Positions 37,655 to 45,488 of a DNA stretch of 64,000 nt are shown here, piece after piece. The stretch's first letter is position 1. The number at the start of each line of letters is the position of its first letter. The translations under genes and the position numbers were made by a program. This stretch comes from Glaciecola sp. 33A. GTDB lineage: Bacteria; Pseudomonadota; Gammaproteobacteria; Enterobacterales; Alteromonadaceae. The stretch covers positions 38,124-102,123 of the forward strand of contig NZ_PJAR01000027.1 in NCBI RefSeq assembly GCF_002836745.1. Direction: 5' to 3'. The notes below the pieces were generated by a model. It was not told where the DNA came from, made no database searches, and saw only the letters and a program-made list of their open reading frames with translations.

Positions 37655-38974
37655 ATGCCTAAAGTAATACTTGAATATAAAAGGTGGATGAAACTAACTT
37701 ATGTTGGGCCACTAGCAACCCGTAGTGCTATCTTAAAAAAAGTTGATATATCACTGGAGAGATATAGTAATTCAAAAAATGTATCTAATTTTGAAGACCT
37801 ACGCAAAGCAGTAATCCAATACGTAAAATCAGAAGGCGCAAACTGGAAATCTAGTAAACGTAATAACAATGGTGCTGTTCAAGACCTATATCGACAAGTG
37901 ATGGAAGTTAATGGTCCAGCCAAAACATCAAGCGATATACTTGCATTAAGTGCGGTAAAAAATGAATCGCGAGCAATACTCACTGACCTATTTAAAAAAA
38001 AGGAGCTTGAATGGCGACCTAGCTTTTGGAATAAGGTTAAAGTTCCCAAAAAAGATAGCATAAAGAACGTGAGGACTTTTGCCAAGAATGTTAACACCAT
38101 AAGCAAAGAATATGTAAGTGATTTAGTTCCCAAAGATAGTTCGACTGAAGTATTCAACATAATGTCTTTAATTCCTTCCTTTAACGTTGAGTTGGCCGCA
38201 TCCGTGACGCCAATCTTAGGTGTTGGTTTTACTGGCGCATCAGCATTAAAGCAAATTGCTACGGCCTCTTATAAACAATATCAAATAAAAGAGGCTAGAA
38301 TGCATCAAGAAAGAAGCCTTAGTATAGGAGAGCCTAATAGTGCAATTTCCGCCCTAATAATATTATTACAACGGGAAAGAACTTCAGTGGCTGCACGTGC
38401 AGCCATAACAACGGGAGAGTTTGGCGGAAAACTTGGTGGTTTGCTACTTGATGCAGGCACACTAACCAACGCTGTTGTTGGCATGACCGCACAGCTTGCC
38501 AAACTCACTGTTCTAATAATGGAAATATATCGTGATGTAAAAGAGAGAAACGCTGCAAACATTTTAATGCAAAAACCTGAAAATATCGATATAACGTTGT
38601 TTGAAACTTGTCCTATTCTTGGTGCTTACCTTATATGTTGTGCCCCTACTAGCGTAATGGTTAACGCTATATTCGAAAAGTTCTTCGAACAAGCCTGGAA
38701 AGGAGAAGTAGTTTACACAGTGAAAAAACATCTAAAACCACTTCAAGACCAAGCTCAAGGATTAGTATTAGAGCACAGGTTTTGGATTCCTAGTTTGAAA
38801 GATTATCCTGGTATGTTTAAAGTAAATACGATTAAACTCGAGGCTATGGAAAAAAGCAAAGGAATGAATGGCATTGCATGGGATAATCATATTTCATCAC
38901 CATTTGATGTATCTACAACAAATACTCAAGGGACGATTTCTTTGCAAGAAGCGCAGACAAGAGGATATAGCTAA
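37655..38974 (+). CDS. unknown 439-aa protein in the clpV cassette, candidate T6SS effector
   Basis: I do not recognise the family. The N-terminal 165 residues are basic and helical (KRWMKLTYVGPL, LEWRPSFWNKVKVPKKDSIK). Three hydrophobic stretches follow: residues 172-203 (FNVELAASVTPILGVGFTG), 256-291 (LGGLLLDAGTLTNAVVGMT and on to VLIMEIY), and 318-341 (CPILGAYLICCAPTSVMVN). The C-terminal 90 residues are polar. No signal peptide is seen. A soluble-looking protein with buried hydrophobic helices encoded right behind clpV fits a pore-forming or membrane-acting effector, but this is inference. It lies between two copies of the clpV 3' end, and no clear immunity gene is adjacent. A moderate ribosome site (TGGAAG) precedes the ATG. 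Confidence 0.7.
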   Translation: MPKVILEYKRWMKLTYVGPLATRSAILKKVDISLERYSNSKNVSNFEDLRKAVIQYVKSEGANWKSSKRNNNGAVQDLYRQVMEVNGPAKTSSDILALSAVKNESRAILTDLFKKKELEWRPSFWNKVKVPKKDSIKNVRTFAKNVNTISKEYVSDLVPKDSSTEVFNIMSLIPSFNVELAASVTPILGVGFTGASALKQIATASYKQYQIKEARMHQERSLSIGEPNSAISALIILLQRERTSVAARAAITTGEFGGKLGGLLLDAGTLTNAVVGMTAQLAKLTVLIMEIYRDVKERNAANILMQKPENIDITLFETCPILGAYLICCAPTSVMVNAIFEKFFEQAWKGEVVYTVKKHLKPLQDQAQGLVLEHRFWIPSLKDYPGMFKVNTIKLEAMEKSKGMNGIAWDNHISSPFDVSTTNTQGTISLQEAQTRGYS

Positions 38975-38999
38975 TCCTATATTCAAAAAATACTGAATT

Positions 39000-39029
39000 G
39001 GAGTTTCCGTCATGAAAGGAAGGGACTCC
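39000..39029 (+). terminator. possible terminator after the 439-aa gene
   Basis: Hairpin GGAGT-TTCC / GGAA-(GGG)-ACTCC starting 26 bases after the stop, followed only by a short T-run (CTACTTT). Tentative. Confidence 0.35.
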
Positions 39030-39219
39030 CTACTTTAGCCTTAATTTAATATAAATCGATGCTCTCTATAGTGGATAATTACTGTAACTTATATTTTTAA
39101 GACGATTGGAATTCTAATAACAACTTTAATAGGCCACCCATAATAATTTGACTGTTTTTTTTACTGCACTAAGCTTTGATAACACCAATTAAAATAGCGC
39201 AAATTGAAAGGAGTTACTT

Positions 39220-39267
39220 ATGCCCAAGCCTCGTTCATCTCAGGTCCGGAACTTACATAGACACCCA
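39220..39267 (+). pseudogene. 5' stub of a RAYT-type transposase gene
   Basis: An AAAGGAG ribosome site precedes an ATG encoding MPKPRSSQVR, which matches the usual first residues of REP-associated tyrosine transposases (IS200/IS605-like Y1 family). The frame then ends after six unrelated codons. The rest of such a gene, also broken, lies at 40858-41239 on the other strand. Confidence 0.5.
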
Positions 39268-39306
39268 TGATAATCTTTATCAATTTAAAATGGGTGTCTT
39301 ATTAAT
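39259..39306 (+). terminator. orphan hairpin just before the second clpV fragment
   Basis: Perfect 10-bp inverted repeat AGACACCCAT (39259-39268) / ATGGGTGTCT (39290-39299), then TATTAATT. It resembles the hairpin after the PAAR-like gene at 43075, so it may be the surviving terminator of a deleted gene. Confidence 0.55.
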
Positions 39307-39307
39307 T

Positions 39308-39692
39308 AGAAGGATTGGTCAAAGCCTTACGGGAGCCACAATTAGGGGTATTCCCCGGCGCTTTACTCGGGCGTATCGTGACTATCCCTTACTCCCCCTT
39401 ATCAGACGATATGATCAAGTCTATCACCCGCTTACAGCTGGATAGAACTAAGCATCGTGTTGAAACAGGTCAAGGCATTGATTTTGTATATGACGATTCG
39501 GTGGTTGATTTAGTGGTCAGTCGTTGTACTGGACTAGAAAGTGGTGGACGGATGATTGATTCTATTTTGACCAATACTTTGTTGCCGGAAATTAGTAATC
39601 AGTTTTTGACGCATTTGCTGGAAGGTTCACCTATTTCTAAGGTGAAAGTGACGGCTGAAGGTGGTGAGTTTGTTTATGGGTCGAGTCATTAG
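39308..39692 (+). pseudogene. duplicated 3' fragment of clpV
   Basis: About 128 codons matching the end of TssH (KALREPQLGVFPGALLGRIV and onward to the stop), lacking both ATPase domains and any credible start. Compared with the intact gene it has about ten amino-acid changes in 125 residues (for example Phe to Ser and Ile to Thr), consistent with loss of selection. The repeat continues 38 bases past the stop to 39730, copying the hairpin after clpV. It marks an old clpV/accessory-gene junction pushed away from the intact gene. Confidence 0.9.
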
Positions 39693-39993
39693 GGATTTAG
39701 TTTAAAAAGGTGCCCATGAGGTTTGTGGGCAACATTAATATAGAAGGGATGACGATATATAAAATATAAGACAATATGAATTGACATTTTATGAAAAATG
39801 ATGTTTTATTCTACCTATACTCACTTTCAGAAAATGGTAAGCCGGATTTTCACTGTATTACTATGGGTTGATTATATCGGATAGGGCGTTAATATTATCT
39901 ATACTGTTATGAGATCAAGAATTTAAAAATCTACTATTTAAATAATCAACTTAATCGGTCTTTTTTATTACTAATAAAACAAAAGGAATCATT

Positions 39994-40485
39994 ATGCCTA
40001 ATATCGGTCGCGAGGAAGCCAAAGCTGCTATTATAAATGTCTTAAAAACAGGTAAAAAGGTAGAGCAATTTTGCAAAATAGCTGACGGTTTTTATCAAAT
40101 TGAATCAGCATTCTTTTTAATGAGTTATATGGATTATGTTGCATTAGAAAATGGCGGCGCGCAGGCATGTAAATCTATAGCTGCGAATATTGCGGCCGGT
40201 GATTATCGTGGAAAAAAAATGTCTGATGATAAGATTTCTGATAAGAATGCTTCTGTTGGGACTTGGATGTATGAGCATTATATTGCTAAAGCAGCGATTG
40301 GTGGACTTAAAGGTTTATCTAATCAAATCAACTTAGGCCGGCCTACTTTCGATGCCTTAACTGCCATTTATAACAGCCCAGGCAAACCATTTACATCAGC
40401 GAGTTATTTTCAGGCTTATACTGTAACAATCAAAACCTTGGTAAACGATGTACGTTACTCGGTTGCTTATTGTGCGCTTGCTTAA
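39994..40485 (+). CDS. unknown 163-aa protein behind the clpV fragment
   Basis: I do not recognise the family. It is a soluble, Ala-rich, mainly helical protein of 163 residues: EEAKAAIINVLKTGKKVEQF at the N-terminus, a central FFLMSYMDYVALENGGAQAC, then NQINLGRPTFDALTAIYNS. No signal peptide or membrane helix is seen. An AAAAGGAA ribosome site lies 6 bases upstream and a hairpin terminator follows 160 bases after the stop. Its position behind a clpV 3' end mirrors that of the 439-aa gene, so it may be the older downstream accessory gene (effector, immunity or adaptor). The role is unknown. Confidence 0.65.
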   Translation: MPNIGREEAKAAIINVLKTGKKVEQFCKIADGFYQIESAFFLMSYMDYVALENGGAQACKSIAANIAAGDYRGKKMSDDKISDKNASVGTWMYEHYIAKAAIGGLKGLSNQINLGRPTFDALTAIYNSPGKPFTSASYFQAYTVTIKTLVNDVRYSVAYCALA

Positions 40486-40644
40486 TTTATATGTTTCGAT
40501 ATGAATATTATTTACATAGATTAAGCTTTATCTGGACGATGTAAAATATTCTCATAGCAATTATTGTAATGAGTATCCCTATAGATACGAAGTTTTATGA
40601 GTATAGTCACTGGCTATTCCTAAAACTTGGGTTAAGCAACAAAT

Positions 40645-40692
40645 ACTGACTGAACGTAACTAACAACTTACAATTAAGTACAGTCAGTTTTT
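40645..40692 (+). terminator. intrinsic terminator of the 163-aa gene
   Basis: Perfect 8-bp stem ACTGACTG/CAGTCAGT with a 28-base loop, followed by TTTT. The loop is long, so strength is uncertain. Confidence 0.5.
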
Positions 40693-40755
40693 ATCCATAT
40701 GCATATGCAATTCTCGAAGTTCAAAATGTGTTTTAACATCAAATCGACAACTAAT

Positions 40756-40772
40756 GGGGTCAGAGACGTTGA
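40756..40772 (+). repeat. inverted copy of the 17-base RAYT-linked motif
   Basis: GGGGTCAGAGACGTTGA is the exact reverse complement of 37494-37510. An imperfect opposing arm (GTGACTCTGACC) lies at about 40840. The motif GGGGTCAGAG is widely seen flanking RAYT genes, and the RAYT remnant begins about 85 bases downstream. Confidence 0.65.
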
Positions 40773-40857
40773 AACGCAGTGATGGCTACGTTATTTCTCT
40801 AAAGGTCTTAGATCTTCTATCTCCACCGTTAACCAGTGACTCTGACCTACTTCCCGT

Positions 40858-41239
40858 TTACTGCTCAATCTGTCGTTTAAAACGGTCTTCACCTAACACC
40901 CAGGCTTTGTTGGTTGCATCGCGTATTTCCTGAAGCGTTAAGGCGGGAATGTAATGTCCAAAGCGCCCGAGGTGCTCCACCGCCTGTAACCCACTGCTCT
41001 GCTCTGACAGGGTTGAGCTCAATATAGCGACTGACCAACAAAAAGTAGTTAGCACTATCAACCAAGGTCGATTTATAGCGACCTTGCCATAGGGTACCCG
41101 TGCGCTGATAGGTTTTGTTGATGTAGATAACATAATACCGTCCCAATGACTGCATCAGCTGACTCACCCCTTTTTCCATTTCAGGCGTGACGAGCAAATG
41201 CACATGATTAGCCATCAATACAAAGGTATCTACATCCAT
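40858..41239 (-). pseudogene. RAYT (IS200/IS605-like Y1) transposase remnant
   Basis: One frame reads FVLMANHVHLLVTPEMEKG, RTGTLWQGRYKS and RYIELNPVRAEQW, the catalytic His-x-His and core of REP-associated tyrosine transposases. The natural C-terminus (LQEIRDATNKAWVLGEDRF, ending RQIEQ) lies in another frame, so there is a frameshift plus an internal loss. The N-terminal third is missing upstream of 41239. It is not functional. Confidence 0.85.
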
Positions 41240-41429
41240 AAAATAAAGGAATAGCTCAAGTGTTGATGGGCAAGTTATATCAGGAGGTCACTAACCTTAT
41301 TGAGCTTTTATCCTCAATCCTCAATCCTCAATCCTCAATTCTTAATTCAAATAACTCACTGCATCCTTGTTTTTTCTGTAATATTTATCTTTAGTAACAT
41401 AACTATTTATTGAAAAGGAGTAAATTACC

Positions 41430-42239
41430 ATGTCACCTTATCAGTGCGCGCATTGCAAAGAGACTTTATCTTTTATTGAGCAAGCCCGGAGCCCGTATTG
41501 TGAAAAGCCTATTTGCCAGCGTGCTAAGGTTCAACTTTACGTAGCTGAAAATAAACAGCGCTTAACCGCTCAGGTGATCGCTGAACTTGAAAAATTTATA
41601 AAGCACACCCCTACCCGAAAATTACCATCACGATTACGTAAAGAATTAAAAAAAACCTCTCCACTGATTGCTTTGTTACCTGCAAATACCAACCAGCTAA
41701 CAGAGTTAGGTCAGAAACGGAAACTCGAATTTTTACGCCATGTCAGCATGATATATAAAGACGTTAAAACACATAATCCATCTGCCAATCGCGTTTACTC
41801 TGAGCAACTCGAACCACCTTTACCAAAAAATGAAGCTCAACTATTAGGAAATGCATGTGCTACCTGTATGGGTTACTGTTGCCGGCTAGGACAAACACAT
41901 GCATTTGTCGATTACCCAACATTAAAAAACTTGTTAGCATCTAAACCCGCTGAGTTTTCTGAAAAAGATTTGCTTGATTTATACAGTGATTATTTCCCTA
42001 AACAAAGTTATCAAAACTCTTGCGTTTTTCAAGGTAACAAAGGATGTACCTTACCAAGAGATGTGCGCTCTATCACCTGTAATAATTTTCTCTGTGACGA
42101 GGTTAAAAAGTATCGCCATGAAGTTTTGCAGACAGATTCGGAGCTTACTTTTGCAGTCGCCGTCGACAAAAAAACAATCGTGTTTACAAGTGTCTATAGC
42201 CATGAAAACTTTATTAGGGTGAAAGAAAAAAAGGCATAG
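41430..42239 (+). CDS. cysteine-cluster (YkgJ-like CxxCxGxCC) protein
   Basis: A 269-residue soluble protein with an AAAAGGAG ribosome site. Cysteines fall in three groups: a zinc-ribbon-like CAHC...C...C at residues 6-29 (YQCAHCKETL, SPYCEKPICQ), CATCMGYCC at about 143-151, and CVFQGNKGC / CNNFLCDE at about 199-225. The middle group fits the CxxCxGxCC pattern of the YkgJ-type zinc/iron-chelating family. The rest is helical and basic. It lies between the transposase remnant and the PAAR-like gene, read in the same direction. It could be a metal-handling or maturation partner of the T6SS accessory genes, but this is only positional. Confidence 0.6.
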   Translation: MSPYQCAHCKETLSFIEQARSPYCEKPICQRAKVQLYVAENKQRLTAQVIAELEKFIKHTPTRKLPSRLRKELKKTSPLIALLPANTNQLTELGQKRKLEFLRHVSMIYKDVKTHNPSANRVYSEQLEPPLPKNEAQLLGNACATCMGYCCRLGQTHAFVDYPTLKNLLASKPAEFSEKDLLDLYSDYFPKQSYQNSCVFQGNKGCTLPRDVRSITCNNFLCDEVKKYRHEVLQTDSELTFAVAVDKKTIVFTSVYSHENFIRVKEKKA

Positions 42240-42411
42240 AGTCATATTTTATAAGTCAATAAAACTCAAAAATGACATCTGATTAATTAATAATTAGTAC
42301 CATCCCACGACAATATACTTTCTGTGAGCTTACGGGAGAGGGTCCCTATTTTTTTGAAATATCATTGCCAACATTTAACCAGAAACTTTAGCAAGCTTAC
42401 AAAAAGGGGAC

Positions 42412-42555
42412 ATGAGCAAAAGAACAACTCGGCTGAAGCGAAGGCATGGTGACAGTTTGACAATTGAGGCAGCAATCAACGGGGCGATCTTATCGCATTG
42501 GTTGTGCTTTTCCGATTATTATGAATGGAATTTTTCTACAATTGCCGTATTATAA
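42412..42555 (+). CDS. doubtful small ORF, 47 aa
   Basis: In the 383-base gap before the PAAR-like gene an ATG preceded by AAGGGG opens 47 codons (KRTTRLKRRHGDSLTIEAA and on). The basic start recalls a transposase fragment but I cannot place it. The remainder of the gap shows no gene. Confidence 0.2.
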   Translation: MSKRTTRLKRRHGDSLTIEAAINGAILSHWLCFSDYYEWNFSTIAVL

Positions 42556-42622
42556 ATGAGCTTACTTTATAGGGGTAAGTACCAGTTAATATACTAAACA
42601 AGCTAATAATAGGAGTGAGACG

Positions 42623-43057
42623 ATGCCAGCGGACTATATATTAAGAACGTCAGATATGCTAAAAATCACCATTTCGCCGCCGGCTGTTGTTCCCACCTTG
42701 ATCCCTCCCATTCCTCTTATTGGATCAAGTGCCAATTTCATGGTTATGGGTATGCCTGTGTGTTTAGAAGGTGATGAATTACCGAAGATGTTATTAGCAC
42801 CCATGCCGTATATCAGTCCTCCCTTTGTTATTCCGGGTGTAGGCACAGTCAGCGTGACATTAACACCAACAAACAAAACAGCCACGACTGACAATGGTAA
42901 AAAGATTTTAATAAAAGGTGGAACGTTTCAAGCCAAGTTTCAAGTTTCCTCCCCAGCGATGATGCCAACACCTGCAGGACCGCAACCCGATCCAGTATCG
43001 GTTAAACCGGGAACAGCTACTTTTATTACTACTAATGTGAGCACTAAAGCGGGCTAA
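42623..43057 (+). CDS. PAAR-like T6SS spike-tip protein
   Basis: A 144-residue protein with an AATAGGAGTG ribosome site. It has the layout of PAAR-like proteins encoded in T6SS loci: a proline-rich start (ISPPAVVPTLIPPIPLIGSS), MPVCLEGDELP, which matches the common PAAR-family VCLEGDE segment, then a Pro/Val/Gly beta-rich half with VIPGVGTVSVTLTPTNKT and KPGTATFITTNV. The metal-binding His/Cys set of classical PAAR is not complete; only one Cys is present. It probably sharpens or adapts the VgrG tip. It directly precedes the TssB-TssC-like fusion gene and has its own terminator. Confidence 0.7.
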   Translation: MPADYILRTSDMLKITISPPAVVPTLIPPIPLIGSSANFMVMGMPVCLEGDELPKMLLAPMPYISPPFVIPGVGTVSVTLTPTNKTATTDNGKKILIKGGTFQAKFQVSSPAMMPTPAGPQPDPVSVKPGTATFITTNVSTKAG

Positions 43058-43074
43058 CACAAACGATTATAAAG

Positions 43075-43108
43075 ACATCCATTTTAACATTAACATGGGT
43101 GTTTTGTT
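43075..43108 (+). terminator. terminator after the PAAR-like gene
   Basis: Stem ACATCCAT/ATGGGTGT (8 pairs, one G-T) with a 12-base loop and a following TTTTGTTAATATT. Similar in sequence to the orphan hairpin at 39259. Confidence 0.65.
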
Positions 43109-43337
43109 AATATTAGTTGTGCCAATCCTATCGTTCTTGATGTTTATATGTTAACGCATGTCAACAATGCAGACGCTTATCAAGCATGGACCTGTCGCGG
43201 TTGGGCCGACACAGGAGATAAAGATACCTTTAGTCAAACCAGACCTTAGCATATCCTTTGGATGCCACTGCGATAATAGAAGTATAGTCGTTAGCCACTT
43301 ATAGAAAATTAATCAGATTACCTTTTTGGAGTAAATA

Positions 43338-44747
43338 ATGTCAGGTCGACTCGATTTTGAATATGGATTTAACAGTAATAATGCCCAGCGTAGTGAGCCA
43401 GATACACCTATGAGAGTATATTTTATGGGTGGTTTTAGCGGTGCTCAATCGGCAATTGAAAACAACACAGTTAACAAAATCGTAAAAATTGATATCGATA
43501 ACTTTGATAAAGTTATGACTAAGCTTTGCCCTTATGTCGATTTGCCTTCGGGGCACCAACTTACCTTTAACGAATTAGAAGACTTTCATCCTGATAGTAT
43601 ATTTGAAACCAGTATTTTCAAAAATTTACGTCGTTTAAAAAATGAGCTAGGCCATTCAGTGACTTCTGAGCAAGCGGCTCAAGAGATAATCACAAGATTT
43701 CAATTAGGCTCTGAGCCAGAGTCACAAGGAATAGATACGGATAACATGAGTAAAACCGTGGTGGCAGAAAATAGTGATGATATGTTTGAGCGTCTTTTGG
43801 GGCAAAAACAGTCAGCCCCTGTTGCACTCACTGAATCTGGCGCTGAAAGCAAAGGAAGTGTAGATCGCTTTTTGGCTCACTTACTGAGCCCGCATATCAT
43901 TAAAAATGCAACACCTGAACATCAAAATCTGATGATGTTTATTGATACCGCTATGGAAGTATTAATGAATTCAATCATACATGCCAAGGAATTTCAGGCA
44001 TTAGAGTCGGCGTGGCGATCTGTTAGAGATGTTGTCTTTAATGAAGAATATGATGATGAAAATCAACTTTTCTATATCATCAATACCGATGACGAAGCAC
44101 TTGAAAGCGCAGTCGCCGGTGATCCAACTTTAGTAACTAAACTCAGTCAACATATAAAAGACACCGATCTTGATACTTATGATGTGCTGATTGGTAATTA
44201 TCTGTTTTCAGCCGACAATGAGGATATTACAAGGTTAAATTACCTCGCTAGTTTGGCTGAAACACTTAAATGTCAATTGGTCGCAGCGGCAGGCGATGAC
44301 CTAATTAAAGCTGATGAAACATCGCTTTGGACCGAATTTAGAAAAACGCCTCAGTCGAGTCATGTAGCGCTTACATATCCAAGAGTACTGTTGCGTATTC
44401 CTTATGGTGCAAAGCACGAAGAGGTCGATGGCTTTAAGTTTGAAGAGTTTCGCCAGACACATCAGCATAATGAATTGTTATGGGGGAATTCGTCCTTTGC
44501 CTGTGCCAGATTATTAGTCAGGCAATATCATGGCTTCGTGCCTTTTGATGCAAACATCACAGAACTCCCTGCCTTTGTATATACAGCTGGTGACGAGCAA
44601 AAGTTACATGCCTGTGGCGAATATTTATTATCAGAACAGCAGCTGATAGATATTCGAAAACAAGGAATAAGCCCCTTTGCCAGTTTCAGAAATAAAAACT
44701 GCATTAGGTTGTTTGGTGATGAAATTAGAGCAGTAAATGCATGTTAA
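43338..44747 (+). CDS. TssB-TssC-like single-chain protein, T6SS sheath paralogue
   Basis: A 469-residue protein with a TTTTGGAG ribosome site. Residues 20-115 align with TssB of this window: KIVKIDIDNFDKVMTKLCPY against KILEIDVDNFDDRLKAAKPR, and LTFNELEDFHPDSIF against INFESMDDFTPAAI. After a variable linker, residues 190-469 align with TssC: KEFQALESAWRSVRDVVF, YDVLIGNYLFSADNEDI, HVALTYPRVLLRIPYGAKHE. It stops near the position of TssC residue 370, so the last ~120 TssC residues, including the C-terminal strand that joins neighbouring subunits, are absent. It should not build a normal sheath alone; a cap, adaptor or regulator role is possible. Codon use resembles the neighbours. It follows the PAAR-like gene. 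Confidence 0.8.
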   Translation: MSGRLDFEYGFNSNNAQRSEPDTPMRVYFMGGFSGAQSAIENNTVNKIVKIDIDNFDKVMTKLCPYVDLPSGHQLTFNELEDFHPDSIFETSIFKNLRRLKNELGHSVTSEQAAQEIITRFQLGSEPESQGIDTDNMSKTVVAENSDDMFERLLGQKQSAPVALTESGAESKGSVDRFLAHLLSPHIIKNATPEHQNLMMFIDTAMEVLMNSIIHAKEFQALESAWRSVRDVVFNEEYDDENQLFYIINTDDEALESAVAGDPTLVTKLSQHIKDTDLDTYDVLIGNYLFSADNEDITRLNYLASLAETLKCQLVAAAGDDLIKADETSLWTEFRKTPQSSHVALTYPRVLLRIPYGAKHEEVDGFKFEEFRQTHQHNELLWGNSSFACARLLVRQYHGFVPFDANITELPAFVYTAGDEQKLHACGEYLLSEQQLIDIRKQGISPFASFRNKNCIRLFGDEIRAVNAC

Positions 44748-44898
44748 TAGAACAAGCTTACATAAAATACATGTGAATCAGATGTAGCTGTGAAATTATG
44801 GGATTAAAAGGGCGTTAAAAATGAGGCTGTATAAGCATTTCTGGACATCCCTCAGTCTGATAGACAAAGATCGTCTAGTATCAGCATAGGGGAAACAT

Positions 44899-45036
44899 AT
44901 GAGCAACTAACATTATACACCGGAATTTAAAGATAAAGCAGTAAGACAAGTTATTGATGGTCGGCATTCTGTTTAAGAGGTGGGGCAGCGATTAGATATG
45001 AAGAAAAAGTACTTTACTATTGAGATAGATCTAACA
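44899..45036 (+). pseudogene. IS3-family OrfA transposase remnant
   Basis: A frame with two in-frame stops reads HYTPEFKDKAVRQVIDG and EVGQRLDMKKKYF, clearly the helix-turn-helix N-terminus of an IS3-type OrfA. It breaks off within 45 codons into the tandem repeat that follows. Confidence 0.75.
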
Positions 45037-45038
45037 AT

Positions 45039-45140
45039 GGAAAGTAAAAGCATTATTAGTACGCTATCTTTTTATGCCCCTTTGGAAAGTAAAAGCATTA
45101 TTAGTACGCTATCTTTTTATGCCCCTTTGGAAAGTAAACG
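45039..45140 (+). repeat. 45-base tandem repeat, 2.3 copies
   Basis: Units 45039-45083 and 45084-45128 are identical. Each starts GGAAAGTAAAAGCATTATT and ends TTTTTATGCCCCTTT. The first 10 bases begin a third unit before divergence. It abuts the IS3 remnant. Confidence 0.9.
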
Positions 45141-45326
45141 TGTAATAATTAGCCAATAGTTTATCAGTGACTATTGAATTTATTTACGACCGGTAATTAT
45201 CCAGTAAGTTTAGAATTTGGCACATAGATGACATGGCCACTTTACAGTAGTAAAAATCGACACAAAAAGCAAAGGTCATTACACCTTACTATTTTAATAT
45301 GTTAATATCTCGTCGCAAAATTTTTA

Positions 45327-45403
45327 GCACCCGTAGCTCAGCTGGATAGAGTAACGGCCTCCGAAGCCGTGGGTCGCGCGTTCGAATCGCGCCGGGTGCA
45401 CCA
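45327..45403 (+). tRNA. tRNA-Arg (anticodon CCG)
   Basis: Complete cloverleaf: acceptor GCACCCG/CGGGTGC, D arm GCTC..GAGT, anticodon stem ACGGC/GCCGT with loop CTCCGAA, T arm CGCG-TTCGAAT-CGCG, discriminator A and encoded CCA (45401-45403). It reads CGG codons. Confidence 0.96.
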
Positions 45404-45488
45404 CTTTTTCATTGTTTTGAGTTTTTTTGCGGCTAGATTTGGGGTGATTGTAGGGTTGTGACCGCTATGTGACCAAGTTTTGATTAAT

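Noticed and set aside
39315..39692. The duplicated clpV end as a functional small protein
   Set aside because: It lacks both ATPase domains and the only start is a TTG with the purine-rich stretch one base away. Changes are mostly non-synonymous.
45039..45140. CRISPR array
   Set aside because: Two adjacent identical 45-base units without spacers and no cas genes; it is a simple tandem duplication.
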